Source of the DNA: Polaromonas sp. UBA5171
Lineage (GTDB): Bacteria > Pseudomonadota > Gammaproteobacteria > Burkholderiales > Burkholderiaceae_C
Assembly: GCA_002413395.1 (NCBI GenBank)
Contig: DHWX01000059.1
Span: 43,282-73,791 of the forward strand
Direction of reading: 5' to 3'
Length of the DNA stretch: 30,510 nucleotides
Position numbers and translations under genes: made by a program. Positions 22,876-30,510 of this stretch are shown piece after piece (positions within the stretch are counted from its first letter, which is position 1; each line of letters starts with the position of its first letter). The notes beneath the pieces were generated by a model. That model was not told where the DNA came from. It made no database searches and saw nothing but the letters and a program-made list of their open reading frames with translations.

Positions 22876-25218
22876 TCAAACCTCGGCCTGCATCCAATGC
22901 CAGAGCCGCGACGGTGACAGCGGCATCTGCAACTGGCGGGCCTGCGCAGCCATGCCGTTGCGTGCCAGCGCATCGGCCACGGCATTGACCACCGTGGGAC
23001 TGGCGCCTATGGTGCCGAGCTCGCCCACGCCCTTGACACCCAGCGGATTGTTCAGGCAGGGTGTGGACTCGTCCATTTCGGTCCTGAAGTCGGGCGCGTT
23101 GTCGGCACGTGGCGCGGCGTAGTCCATCAGGCTGCCGGTCAGGGGCTGGCCAGTTTCACGGTCATACACCACACGCTCGCACAGCGCCTGACCGATGCCT
23201 TGCACTGCGCCGCCATCAAGCTGTCCGCGCACGATCATGGGGTTGATGACGCGGCCCACGTCGTTGACCGACGCGTAGGCCACCACCGCAACATGACCGG
23301 TCTGCGGATCAATCTCGACCTCGCTGATATGGCAGCCGTTGGGCCAGGTGGGCCCGGCCACGGAGCTGGTGGAGTCCACGAAAATGCGCTGATCGCTCTG
23401 GCGTGCCGCCAGATCAAACAAATCAATGCGCAAATCAGTGCCAACCACGCTGAAGCTGCCATTGGCGTAGTCGATGTCATGTTCGGCCGCTTCAAGCTCC
23501 CTGGCAGCGAGTTGCCTGGCCGTGGCGATCGCGCGGTCGGCACCGGTGCGCACGGCCGATCCGCCAGTAAACAGTGAGCGCGAACCCGCGCTGCCAAAGC
23601 CATTGCCCCGGTCGGTATCGCCCATCACCACGCGCACCCGGTTGATCGGCACGCCAAACGCATCGACTACCAATTGCGCCAGCGTTGTGGCAATCCCCTG
23701 CCCCATGGCATTGACTGCCGAAAAGACTTCGATCATGCCATCGGTGCCGGGCGTAGAAGCCTTGATTTCGACGGTGACGCGTTCTTCAAATACGTTGCCG
23801 CCCGTCCACTCCAGAAAGGTGGCAATGCCCTGGCCGCGCATCAGCCCGCGCTGCGCCGAGGCGGTCGCGCGGGCGGCAAAGCCGGACCAGTCGGCCAGCA
23901 CCAGCGCCTGGTTCATCACCGACTCGAAATTGCCACTGTCGTAGGTCTGGCCCATGGGGTTTTTGTAGGGCATTTGCGCAGGCTGGATCAGGTTGCGGCG
24001 GCGCAGCTCAATGCGGTCGATGCCGGTCTGGCGAGCCGCCTCGTCCATCAGCCGCTCCGTGGTGAAGATGGCTTCGGGCCGACCGGCGCCCCGATAGGCA
24101 CCGGTCGGCGAGGTGTTGGTGAGCACCGCCTTGAAATGAAAGTCGATGGTTTGAATGTCATACACGCTGGTCTGCACCCATGGGCCGATCAGCAATTGAA
24201 TGGCTACGCCGGTCCCGGTGGCGTAGGCACCCACGTTGGCCAGTGAAGCCAGGCGCAAGGCCAGGATCTTGCCATTCGCGTCAAGCGCCAGTTCAGCACG
24301 GCTTTGCAGGTCTCGACCGTGGCTGCTGGAGATGAATTCCTCGCTGCGCTCGGCCACCCATTTGACCGGGCGCTGCAGTGCCCTGGCACAGAACGCAACC
24401 ACAATGTCTTCCGGGTACGCCGATGTCTTCATGCCAAAACCGCCACCCACATCGCCCACCACCACGCGCACCTGCTCGGCCGCCATGCCCAGCGCATCGC
24501 TCACCGAGTTGCGCACGCCAGTCGGCATCTGCGTGCTCATGCGGATGATCAGGCGCTGCGTTGCGGTATCAAATTCGGCCAGCACCGAGCGCGGCTCCAG
24601 CGTGAGCGCCGCCAGACGCTGGTTGACCACATCCAGTTTCACCACATGGCGGGCCTTGGCGAACGCCGTGGCCGTGTCCTCGACGCTGCCGTAACGGGTT
24701 TCGGCGGCGATGTTGTCGGGGGCTTCGGCGCAGAGCAGCGGGGCATCCGGGGCGGTGGCGTCGTTCAGGTCCACCACTATGGGAAGTTCCTGGTAGTCGA
24801 TGGCAATGGCTTCCGCCGCATCGCGGGCCTGCTGCAGGGTCAGCGCCACCACAGCGGCGACCGCCTCGCCAACAAAACGCACACGCTCATGCGCCAAAGC
24901 GCGTCGCGGCGGCGTGATGGCGGGGCAACCGTCGGCACGAAAAAAATTGCTGGAGCCAGGAATCAATTTCACCCCGGCTGCCACCAGATCAGCGCCGGTG
25001 ACCACCTGCAGCACGCCCGGCATTGCCCGCGCTGCGGCAGCGTCCACCGACACCAGGCGGGCATGCGGATAGACAGAACGCGCAAAAACCAGATGAGTCT
25101 GCCCGGGTAACGTCACGTCATCGGTGTAGCGTCCGGCACCGGCCAGCAGCGCGTCGTCCTCCAGGCGGCGAACGGCCTGGCCACTGCCAAAGCGTGTGGG
25201 GTGGGTTTGCGTTGTCAA
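22876..25218 (-). CDS. Xanthine dehydrogenase/CoxL-family molybdopterin-binding subunit (form II type)
   Basis: A 780-residue large subunit of the molybdenum hydroxylase family. The N-terminal a/b-hammerhead domain begins QAVRRLEDDALLAGAGRYTDD; the molybdopterin domain has GDVGGGFGMKT (255-265), AYRGAGR at 374-380 and a catalytic glutamate (E733) in KGVGELGTIG. The AYRGAGR loop rather than the AYRCSFR loop of true CO dehydrogenase places it in form II CoxL, whose members oxidise aldehydes, purines or other carbonyl/heterocyclic compounds. The [2Fe-2S] small and FAD medium subunits that normally accompany it are not next to it. The start is TTG at 25218, supported by AAGGGG six bases upstream; no in-frame ATG fits. 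A 7-bp stem (25237-25243 with 25263-25269) lies in the 122-bp gap after the TPP-enzyme gene and could modulate expression. Confidence 0.88.
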   Translation of the reverse strand: MTTQTHPTRFGSGQAVRRLEDDALLAGAGRYTDDVTLPGQTHLVFARSVYPHARLVSVDAAAARAMPGVLQVVTGADLVAAGVKLIPGSSNFFRADGCPAITPPRRALAHERVRFVGEAVAAVVALTLQQARDAAEAIAIDYQELPIVVDLNDATAPDAPLLCAEAPDNIAAETRYGSVEDTATAFAKARHVVKLDVVNQRLAALTLEPRSVLAEFDTATQRLIIRMSTQMPTGVRNSVSDALGMAAEQVRVVVGDVGGGFGMKTSAYPEDIVVAFCARALQRPVKWVAERSEEFISSSHGRDLQSRAELALDANGKILALRLASLANVGAYATGTGVAIQLLIGPWVQTSVYDIQTIDFHFKAVLTNTSPTGAYRGAGRPEAIFTTERLMDEAARQTGIDRIELRRRNLIQPAQMPYKNPMGQTYDSGNFESVMNQALVLADWSGFAARATASAQRGLMRGQGIATFLEWTGGNVFEERVTVEIKASTPGTDGMIEVFSAVNAMGQGIATTLAQLVVDAFGVPINRVRVVMGDTDRGNGFGSAGSRSLFTGGSAVRTGADRAIATARQLAARELEAAEHDIDYANGSFSVVGTDLRIDLFDLAARQSDQRIFVDSTSSVAGPTWPNGCHISEVEIDPQTGHVAVVAYASVNDVGRVINPMIVRGQLDGGAVQGIGQALCERVVYDRETGQPLTGSLMDYAAPRADNAPDFRTEMDESTPCLNNPLGVKGVGELGTIGASPTVVNAVADALARNGMAAQARQLQMPLSPSRLWHWMQAEV

Positions 25219-25340
25219 AAAATTCCCCTTGAATAACGGCCATAGCGCCGTGCTGTTGCCACATGGCCGGAAAATGATGAGAAACCACTATAAGTCCATC
25301 AGTGCGCCTGCTCAGCCAGAGCTGGCCCTCCGGCGGACTG

Positions 25341-27074
25341 CTACCCGGTGACTCGCCGGGTCAAGGCCCGCGCCAGCGTGCGCACTTTCTGGTTCAGTGG
25401 AAAGCGCTGGAAATTGGTCTTGACCGCGCCTTCAGTGAAGGCTGTCCGTTTTGCATAGTCGATCTTCACATCCACAATGACCGGACGCCCGCTGCGCGAA
25501 ATTTCAATCGCCTGACGAACGGCAGCCTCAATGGAATCGTTGCCAGGCATGCTAACGAAGGCCGCGCCGGTAGCCAACGCAACACCTTCCAGGTTGACCG
25601 GCCCGATCGCGGTGCAGGGCTTGCGGTTGTAGGGAATCTCCTGGGCTTGCGCGATCTGCGAGAGTTCGCCATCGTGGAACACGTAGTAAATGATGCCCAA
25701 CTGGTGCGACGTGGCCGTCAATATTTCCATGCAGGTCATTAAAAAAGCGCCGTCACCCACAATGGTTTGCACCAGCCGCCCGGGATGCGCCAGCTTGGCC
25801 CCGATGGCCGCGGGAACGGCATAACCCATGCAGTTGAAATCGGTCGGCAAAATGACGCTTTTGGGCGCGTGAATCGGCATCAGCTCGGCGGTCAGAAAGG
25901 TATGGTTGCCGTCGTCAATCACGATGATTCCGTCGCCTGGGGTCTGCCGGCGCAACTGGTCGAAAAACCGGGCTGGATTGACGCGATCAGGCGCGTCACT
26001 CTTGTACCAGCTCTGGCGATAAGCCACCTTGTCGCCCTGGATTTGAGCGTGCAATGGCGCATTCACGGCACGCCGCGTTCCACCCGCTTCCAGAGCCTTG
26101 AGCAACTGGCCCAGCACCTGAGCGGCATCGCCCGGAATGCCAACCTTGGACGGGTAATTGGCGTCAATGGTGTCGGGGTTGATATCGATGTGAATCAGGT
26201 TTTCAGGCACCTCTATGCCGTAGCTACCAGTGGCAATTTCGGAAAACCGCGTGCCAACGGCCAGCAGGCAGTCGCAGTCCTTGAAGGCATTACGCGCAGC
26301 CGGTACCGCCGACGCGCCAAAACCAAAACCCACGTGCAAGGGGTGGTTGCCGGGAAAGGCCGACAGCCCCTGCAGCGTAGTAGCCACCGGCGCCTGCAAC
26401 CATTCGGCAACCTCCTTGACCTGATCGAACGCGTCGCGCGTGCCCCAACCGACGAACAGGCAGGGATGTTTGGCGCTGCGCAGCAACCCGGCCGCACGCA
26501 CGATTTCCGTCTCGAAGCCTGGCGGTTCAGGTGGCGCCGCGGCATAGCGCGGCAAGTCGCTTACCGCGCCGGTGTAGAGCAAAATATTCACCGGCAATTC
26601 AACAAACACTGGCCCCGGCTCGCCGCCGGTGGCAATCGCATAGGCCTCAAACAGGGTAGGCACCACCTCCTCGTGGCTGGTGACCCTGAAGGTTGCCTTG
26701 GTCAGCCCGCTCATGAACTTGTGCAGGTCCATCTGGTGCAACTGGAAACGGTAATCGGAATCGGTGCGCGGGCCGCCGCAAATAACCAGCATCGGCACAC
26801 CATCCAGAAAGGCTTCGCCAATGCCGCTGCTAGCATGTGTCAGCCCGGCGGCGGGCACCACGGTGAGAACGCCAATTGAGTCGGAAAGGCGGCTGACCGC
26901 GTCGGCCATGAAGGCGCCACCGCCCTCGTGCGTGACCAGCACCGGAGTGATCTGCTTCGAGTTGTTGAGCTCATCATAGAGCTCGGTGGTGTGAACGCCG
27001 GGAATTCCAAACGTAAAGCGCGCACCGATCTGCTCCAGAGCGTAGGTCGCCAGCCAGGCCCCTGATTTTTTCAT
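25341..27074 (-). CDS. Acetolactate synthase-like thiamine-diphosphate enzyme
   Basis: A 577-residue member of the ThDP-dependent decarboxylase/carboligase family with three domains. The N-terminal PYR domain holds the catalytic glutamate in THEGGGAFMADA (about residue 50), the central domain is Rossmann-like (VGWGTRDAF..., ending HIDINPDTID), and the C-terminal PP domain has the cofactor motif starting GDGAFLMTCMEILTA. In that motif the usual Asn of the metal site is Asp (FHDGE), with the Glu two residues later retained. Such enzymes act on 2-oxo acids (acetolactate synthase, glyoxylate carboligase, benzoylformate decarboxylase, sulfoacetaldehyde acetyltransferase); no regulatory subunit is adjacent, arguing against biosynthetic acetolactate synthase. 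A ribosome site (GGGAG) precedes the ATG. The gene lies 30 bp after the FAD dehydrogenase gene. Confidence 0.87.
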   Translation of the reverse strand: MKKSGAWLATYALEQIGARFTFGIPGVHTTELYDELNNSKQITPVLVTHEGGGAFMADAVSRLSDSIGVLTVVPAAGLTHASSGIGEAFLDGVPMLVICGGPRTDSDYRFQLHQMDLHKFMSGLTKATFRVTSHEEVVPTLFEAYAIATGGEPGPVFVELPVNILLYTGAVSDLPRYAAAPPEPPGFETEIVRAAGLLRSAKHPCLFVGWGTRDAFDQVKEVAEWLQAPVATTLQGLSAFPGNHPLHVGFGFGASAVPAARNAFKDCDCLLAVGTRFSEIATGSYGIEVPENLIHIDINPDTIDANYPSKVGIPGDAAQVLGQLLKALEAGGTRRAVNAPLHAQIQGDKVAYRQSWYKSDAPDRVNPARFFDQLRRQTPGDGIIVIDDGNHTFLTAELMPIHAPKSVILPTDFNCMGYAVPAAIGAKLAHPGRLVQTIVGDGAFLMTCMEILTATSHQLGIIYYVFHDGELSQIAQAQEIPYNRKPCTAIGPVNLEGVALATGAAFVSMPGNDSIEAAVRQAIEISRSGRPVIVDVKIDYAKRTAFTEGAVKTNFQRFPLNQKVRTLARALTRRVTG

Positions 27075-27104
27075 CGTGTTGTCTCCCGTTCAACCGGCAC
27101 CGCA

Positions 27105-28715
27105 TCAAAGCTTTTCAGCAATGGCCTGGGCCGCGATGCGCCCCGACAGTATGCATCCGCCCAAAAACGTGCCTTCCAGCGCACGCAGGCCATGCACCCC
27201 ACCGCCGCCAAAACCCGCTGCCTCGCCCACCGCGTAGAGGCCGGGAATCGGCTGGCCCGACAGGCTCAGCACGCGGCTTTGCAAGTCGGTTTGGATGCCT
27301 CCCAGGCTTTTGCGGCTCGTGATGAACTCGCGAATCGCCATCAGCGGCAGCGCTTTGTCATCCTGGATGCGCTGGAATTTGCACAGCCTGACCCGGTCGC
27401 CGCGGTATTGCCTCAGCCCGGCAATGCGACGCAACTGTTCATCATTCATCAGACTGCGGCCGCGGGCAATGGTGGCATCGTAGTTCTCCACCGCATCGGT
27501 CACGGAACGCAACTGAACAGAAGCATCGCCTTGCAGCGCGTTCATTTTTTCGACCAGTTCGGGCAGGGTCTGGGCCACCACAAAGTCCTGGCAGTTTTGC
27601 GTCAGGTCATCGACCAGCCAACGGTTGCCGAGCAGGATGTCGCGCAGGAAGGCCATCACTTTTTTATCGCGAATGGAAGGGTTGAATTCAGCTCCCGAGA
27701 CAGCCAGCTCTTTCAGCGCAATGCGTCGGTTGAGCACCTGCCAGGAATAGGCCCGCTCCTGCGCACAAATGTCCGTCACCAGGCGGCGAGTGTCAAAGCC
27801 CGACACCAGCGGCTGTGGGCCGATACGCTGGCCCTGCCAGTTCAGCCACAGCGCCGAGCGTGGGGGCACCAGCGACAGACCATGCTGCGGCTTGCGTGGC
27901 CGCGGGTGATGCACGCCGGCGGCATAGTTCCACATCTTGTCCAGGTGCGTAAGGTGTCCGCCAGCCCGGACCACCGCCTGGTGCAGGGTGCCGTCGGCAA
28001 AACGGTGCGAGCCATTGAGGATCACCTCCGGGGGCTGATTCCAGTCGGCATGCCAATGGCGGCGCACCATCTCCAGGCTGCCGTTGATGCCGCCAGCGGC
28101 CACCACAATGTGCTCTGCATGGACCTCAAAGGGAATGCCGCTTTCTTCTTCAACGCCCTGCACACCGCAGACCTGGCCATTGCTTGAAAGCAACTGCTCC
28201 ACCCGGTGCCCGAATCGCAGCGTGAACTTGCCCGCGTTCGCATGATGGCGCAGCGCCGCAATCAGCTGATCGGCCAGCGCCTGGCCGGTGCCCCAGACCA
28301 TGTGAAAGCGCGGCAGGGAATTGCCGGGCCGAAATTCCCCGCGTTCGACCCAGTTGATGACCGGCATGAATCGCACGCCGTACTGGCGAACCCAATGGTA
28401 CACATCGGACGTGCAGCGGTTCACATAAGCATCGGCCCAGGCTTTGGGCCAATGGTCGTTGGGGCCAAATTCGGCAAAGCTGCACCAGTCGCGCAGCGCC
28501 AGCTCCGTCGAGTCGCGCATGCCCAGCCGGCGCTGCTCGGGGGAATCGACAAAAAACATGCCCCCGAAGCTCTCGCGGGCCAGGCCGCCGAGGGCGTCCG
28601 CCTTGTCCCGATCAAGCAGCAGCACTGATTTTCCGCTGTCCAATAGCTCCAGCGCGGTGGTGATTCCGGCAATGCCGCCGCCCACGATGAGCACTTCGCT
28701 GCGCAACTGTTGCAT
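27105..28715 (-). CDS. FAD-binding dehydrogenase (COG3573/ketosteroid dehydrogenase-like)
   Basis: A 536-residue flavoprotein of the fumarate-reductase/3-ketosteroid-1-dehydrogenase superfamily. The N-terminal FAD site is VGGGIAGITTALELLDSGKS (GxGxxG at 12-17) followed by LLLDRD and LGGLARESFGGMFFVD. The C-terminal FAD site is PGLYAVGEAAGFGGGGVHG then ALEGTFLGGCILSGR. The COG3573-type group to which it belongs is annotated only as predicted oxidoreductase and is distinct from proven steroid dehydrogenases. Oxidation of a C-C bond next to a carbonyl is the general chemistry expected, but the substrate is unknown. It is the first gene of the minus-strand run continuing into the TPP enzyme, the CoxL-like subunit and the aldolase. 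GGCGAG upstream of the ATG may act as ribosome site. Confidence 0.85.
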   Translation of the reverse strand: MQQLRSEVLIVGGGIAGITTALELLDSGKSVLLLDRDKADALGGLARESFGGMFFVDSPEQRRLGMRDSTELALRDWCSFAEFGPNDHWPKAWADAYVNRCTSDVYHWVRQYGVRFMPVINWVERGEFRPGNSLPRFHMVWGTGQALADQLIAALRHHANAGKFTLRFGHRVEQLLSSNGQVCGVQGVEEESGIPFEVHAEHIVVAAGGINGSLEMVRRHWHADWNQPPEVILNGSHRFADGTLHQAVVRAGGHLTHLDKMWNYAAGVHHPRPRKPQHGLSLVPPRSALWLNWQGQRIGPQPLVSGFDTRRLVTDICAQERAYSWQVLNRRIALKELAVSGAEFNPSIRDKKVMAFLRDILLGNRWLVDDLTQNCQDFVVAQTLPELVEKMNALQGDASVQLRSVTDAVENYDATIARGRSLMNDEQLRRIAGLRQYRGDRVRLCKFQRIQDDKALPLMAIREFITSRKSLGGIQTDLQSRVLSLSGQPIPGLYAVGEAAGFGGGGVHGLRALEGTFLGGCILSGRIAAQAIAEKL

Positions 28716-28963
28716 GGCTGGTCTCGCCTTTGTGTGTTGGTGACTATTCTGCCTGCATCATAAGCACACCCGCTCAACGTGAGCATTGCAACGCGCAAAC
28801 CTGCAAAAAAGTTCAGCTCCTCTGCCATCAATGAACCCACCAAATCCGTTGGCCGTAAATACATTACGACCTGTTTAATAGCTGTAGATTAATTTCCCAT
28901 AAAGGCTGAAGTCTGTTTTTGTACTGAAAATATGAAACCTCCCCGGCCAAAGGAAGGCAGCAC

Positions 28964-28997
28964 GCAGGCCGGGCTCGGGTGACCGGGCCCGGCCTGC
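28964..28997. terminator. Very stable 15-bp hairpin with GTGA loop downstream of hsp20
   Basis: GCAGGCCGGGCTCGG (28964-28978) and CCGGGCCCGGCCTGC (28983-28997) pair over 15 bp with a single T·G wobble around the tetraloop GTGA. It starts 18 bp after the hsp20 stop on the minus strand, a typical terminator position, although no U-run follows. The rest of 28716-29014 is the A/T-richer leader of the FAD dehydrogenase operon, in which TATGAT (minus strand, near 28760-28766) may be a -10 box without a good -35. Confidence 0.65.
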
Positions 28998-29014
28998 GAA
29001 AGCGCGCGGGCAGA

Positions 29015-29308
29015 TCAACCGACGTTCACGCTGATGCGGCGCGGCCTGGCTTCCTCGGCCTTGGGAATATAAAACCGGAGCACACCATTGCTCAGGCTGG
29101 CTTCGATCTTGCCGAGGTCCAGCTCGTGGCTCAGGGTAAAGCTGCGGCGATACAGCAGGTTCCAGGCTTCACCATAGAGCAGCTCCATCTCGCCTGCCAC
29201 GGGGACTGAGGCGCTGCCTTCAATCACCAGACTGCCGCCTGCAGGTGTGACGCGGCCAGCGTTCACCAACCCGATGACCCGCCGCGCCAAATTGCCCAAC
29301 ACAGGCAA
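29015..29308 (-). CDS. Hsp20/alpha-crystallin family protein, N-terminally shortened
   Basis: A 97-residue frame whose part from about residue 24 onward matches the later part of an Hsp20 domain: GGSLVIEGSASVP, then YRRSFTLSHELDLGKIEASLSNGVLRFYIPKAEEARPRRISVNV. Typical members of this type are 130-150 residues. Here the N-terminal arm and the first beta-strands of the alpha-crystallin domain are missing, replaced by an unrelated LARRVIGLVNAGRVTPA stretch. The best start is a TTG at 29308 with only a weak upstream GAG. It follows the tauE stop by 4 bp, so translation could be coupled. It may be a decayed chaperone or a minimal one; the sequence around the start favours truncation. A strong hairpin follows the stop. 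Confidence 0.65.
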   Translation of the reverse strand: MPVLGNLARRVIGLVNAGRVTPAGGSLVIEGSASVPVAGEMELLYGEAWNLLYRRSFTLSHELDLGKIEASLSNGVLRFYIPKAEEARPRRISVNVG

Positions 29309-29312
29309 TCGC

Positions 29313-30119
29313 TTAACTCAGCCCCCAGCCCACTGCCTTGGCCAGCATCAGCAAGGCAACCAGGGCGCTGACTGCTGCAAATGCCTGCCGCAAGCGCTCC
29401 GCCTTGAGTTTACCGACGATGCGCTGCCCCGCCAACATGGCGATGATCGCTCCCATGCCGAAGGGAAATGCCATTTCCCAGCGCATGGAGCCCTGCAGCG
29501 TGGCCGCGGCAATGCCACTGACCGACACCCAGGCAATTACGGCCAGCGAGGTGGCCTGGATCATGCGCAAGTCAAGGTCGGTGTGACGCGCCAGTGCCGG
29601 CACAATGACAAAACCGCCACCCACTCCCAGCAAGCCGCTGAGCAGCCCCGAACTCATGCCGGTGCCCGCCAATGCGAGGGCGCAACGGCGCGTCCAGCGC
29701 AGGCGGCCCTTCGCGACATCCATCTGGCAAAGAGCAGCGGCGGCATCTGAAGTGGGCAGGGCGGATTGCCGCCACATGCGCCATGCGGAATACGCCAGCA
29801 CCACGGCAAAAGCGACCAGCAGAGGTCGGCTGGGCAGAAGCTGCGCCAACACCACGCCCAGCGGTGCCGTCAGCATGCCGGCAATGCCGATCAGGGTGGC
29901 CGCGCGGTAGCGAACGACCCCCTGACGAAGTCCGACCGCGGCCCCCACGGCGGCAGCCATGCCCACGGCGAACAGGCCGACAGGCCCGGCCTGCTGCACC
30001 GACAGGTGCAGACCAAACACCAGCAGCGGTATGGCCAGCACGCCACCACCGGCACCCGTGAAAGCCAGCACGAGTCCGATCAGCACGCCCAGAGCGGCAG
30101 CAAGCAGTGTGGAGTCCAT
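29313..30119 (-). CDS. TauE/SafE family sulfite/sulfur-compound exporter
   Basis: A 268-residue inner-membrane permease of the TauE/SafE (DUF81) family with eight or so hydrophobic segments in two repeats. Each repeat carries a Gly/Pro-rich start: GLVLAFTGAGGGVLAIPLLV near residues 16-35 and GLLSGLLGVGGGFVIVPAL in the second half. Relatives export sulfite, sulfoacetate or other sulfur compounds; in BigR-controlled operons they accompany persulfide dioxygenase, which releases sulfite. The same arrangement is seen here, because the gene begins 12 bp after the ETHE1-like gene on the same strand. This context supports sulfite export, but the upstream enzyme is deleted here. Confidence 0.87.
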   Translation of the reverse strand: MDSTLLAAALGVLIGLVLAFTGAGGGVLAIPLLVFGLHLSVQQAGPVGLFAVGMAAAVGAAVGLRQGVVRYRAATLIGIAGMLTAPLGVVLAQLLPSRPLLVAFAVVLAYSAWRMWRQSALPTSDAAAALCQMDVAKGRLRWTRRCALALAGTGMSSGLLSGLLGVGGGFVIVPALARHTDLDLRMIQATSLAVIAWVSVSGIAAATLQGSMRWEMAFPFGMGAIIAMLAGQRIVGKLKAERLRQAFAAVSALVALLMLAKAVGWGLS

Positions 30120-30131
30120 GGTCAGGTGCGC

Positions 30132-30510
30132 CTACAAAACATCCAGTGGAATTTTGACATAACGCACGCCATTGTCCTCAGCCGGTGGCAATTGGCCCGC
30201 TCGCATGTTGACCTGCATTGCCGGCAGCATCAGCACCGGCATGGGCAAGGTGGCGTCGCGCGCGCGACGCAGCGCCACAAACGCCTCCTCGCTGACTCCG
30301 TCGTGCACATGGGTTTCAAGCAGCCACTGCACCTGCACACCAAGTGCCCTGACTCGCGCAATCAGCCGATCAGCTACAACCGTGCCGGTGCGACCCGACT
30401 TCGGGTCATAGTCGAGCACACTGTCGATCAACGCGCACTGCAGCGTGCCGCGGTCCAGCACGATGTAGCTGAAGGTAGAGGTGTCTTCGTCAAAGAAATG
30501 TTCTATGGCT
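30132..30510 (-). pseudogene. ETHE1/Blh-type persulfide dioxygenase with its catalytic core deleted (5' end outside window)
   Basis: The frame is open to the right edge and begins in AIEHFFDEDTSTFSYIVLD, close to the normal start of the bacterial ETHE1/Blh metallo-beta-lactamase family. It continues through DSVLDYDPKSGRT and VQWLLETHVH, exactly where the iron-binding HxHxDH should follow. Instead it jumps to DGVSEEAFVALRRARDATL and ends QVNMRAGQLPPAEDNGVRY, the known C-terminus of the family. About 165-180 residues, including all metal ligands, are absent while the frame is preserved. Intact members oxidise glutathione persulfide to sulfite; this product cannot. The neighbouring tauE, 12 bp on, indicates the former role. 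A stable truncated protein could still be made. Confidence 0.8.

Noticed and set aside
25767..26879. A 370-codon plus-strand frame opposite the TPP-enzyme gene
   Set aside because: Shadow frame without any domain; the minus-strand protein is complete and conserved.

Overview
The window looks like a chromosomal segment of a betaproteobacterium, most probably Burkholderiales/Comamonadaceae (Rhodoferax/Polaromonas-like). This rests on high GC content, the style of the protein families (DUF3297, SirB2, a CPA1 antiporter, quinol-type nitric oxide reductase with NsrR, HpaI-type aldolase with a CoxL-like oxidoreductase) and short intergenic motifs of the type seen in that family. I cannot fix the genus from the sequence alone. 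No rRNA, tRNA or CRISPR array was seen.

Left part (1-8.3 kb): the 3' end of an Mrr-like restriction endonuclease; a minus-strand pair of a medium-chain oxidoreductase and a BacA/YddA-type ABC transporter; a DUF3297 gene; a two-gene DrrAB-type ABC exporter; the C4-dicarboxylate carrier DctA; and a two-gene YeeE/YedE (PmpAB-like) sulfur-compound transporter. Middle-left part (8.3-15.2 kb): a large orphan sensor histidine kinase with four PAS domains, then a gene-poor, decaying stretch. That stretch holds a chimeric remnant joining a HAD start to a second copy of the pmpB tail, a CAP-domain lipoprotein, an internally deleted IS630-family element with both inverted repeats and flanking TA, a methyltransferase, a DHH phosphoesterase, a frameshifted SGNH-esterase remnant and an RcnB-like periplasmic protein.

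Middle-right part (15.5-21.9 kb): a Na+/H+ antiporter and SirB2 with overlapping stop codons, then a nitrosative-stress/anaerobic module. A quinol-dependent nitric oxide reductase is divergent from its likely repressor NsrR, with repeated ATGCAT/ATGCA motifs between them. It is followed by oxygen-independent coproporphyrinogen oxidase HemN, needed for heme when oxygen is low.

Right part (22.0-30.5 kb): a minus-strand run of four catabolic-looking genes (FAD-dependent COG3573-type dehydrogenase, acetolactate-synthase-like TPP enzyme, CoxL-like molybdopterin subunit without its partner subunits, HpaI-type aldolase). I cannot assign a substrate; this is the best candidate here for an undescribed pathway. 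The right edge is a sulfur-related operon: an ETHE1/Blh-type persulfide dioxygenase that has lost its catalytic core by internal deletion, TauE/SafE, and an N-terminally shortened Hsp20. With pmpAB and its remnant, this suggests a sulfide/persulfide detoxification set that has been scattered and is partly decaying.
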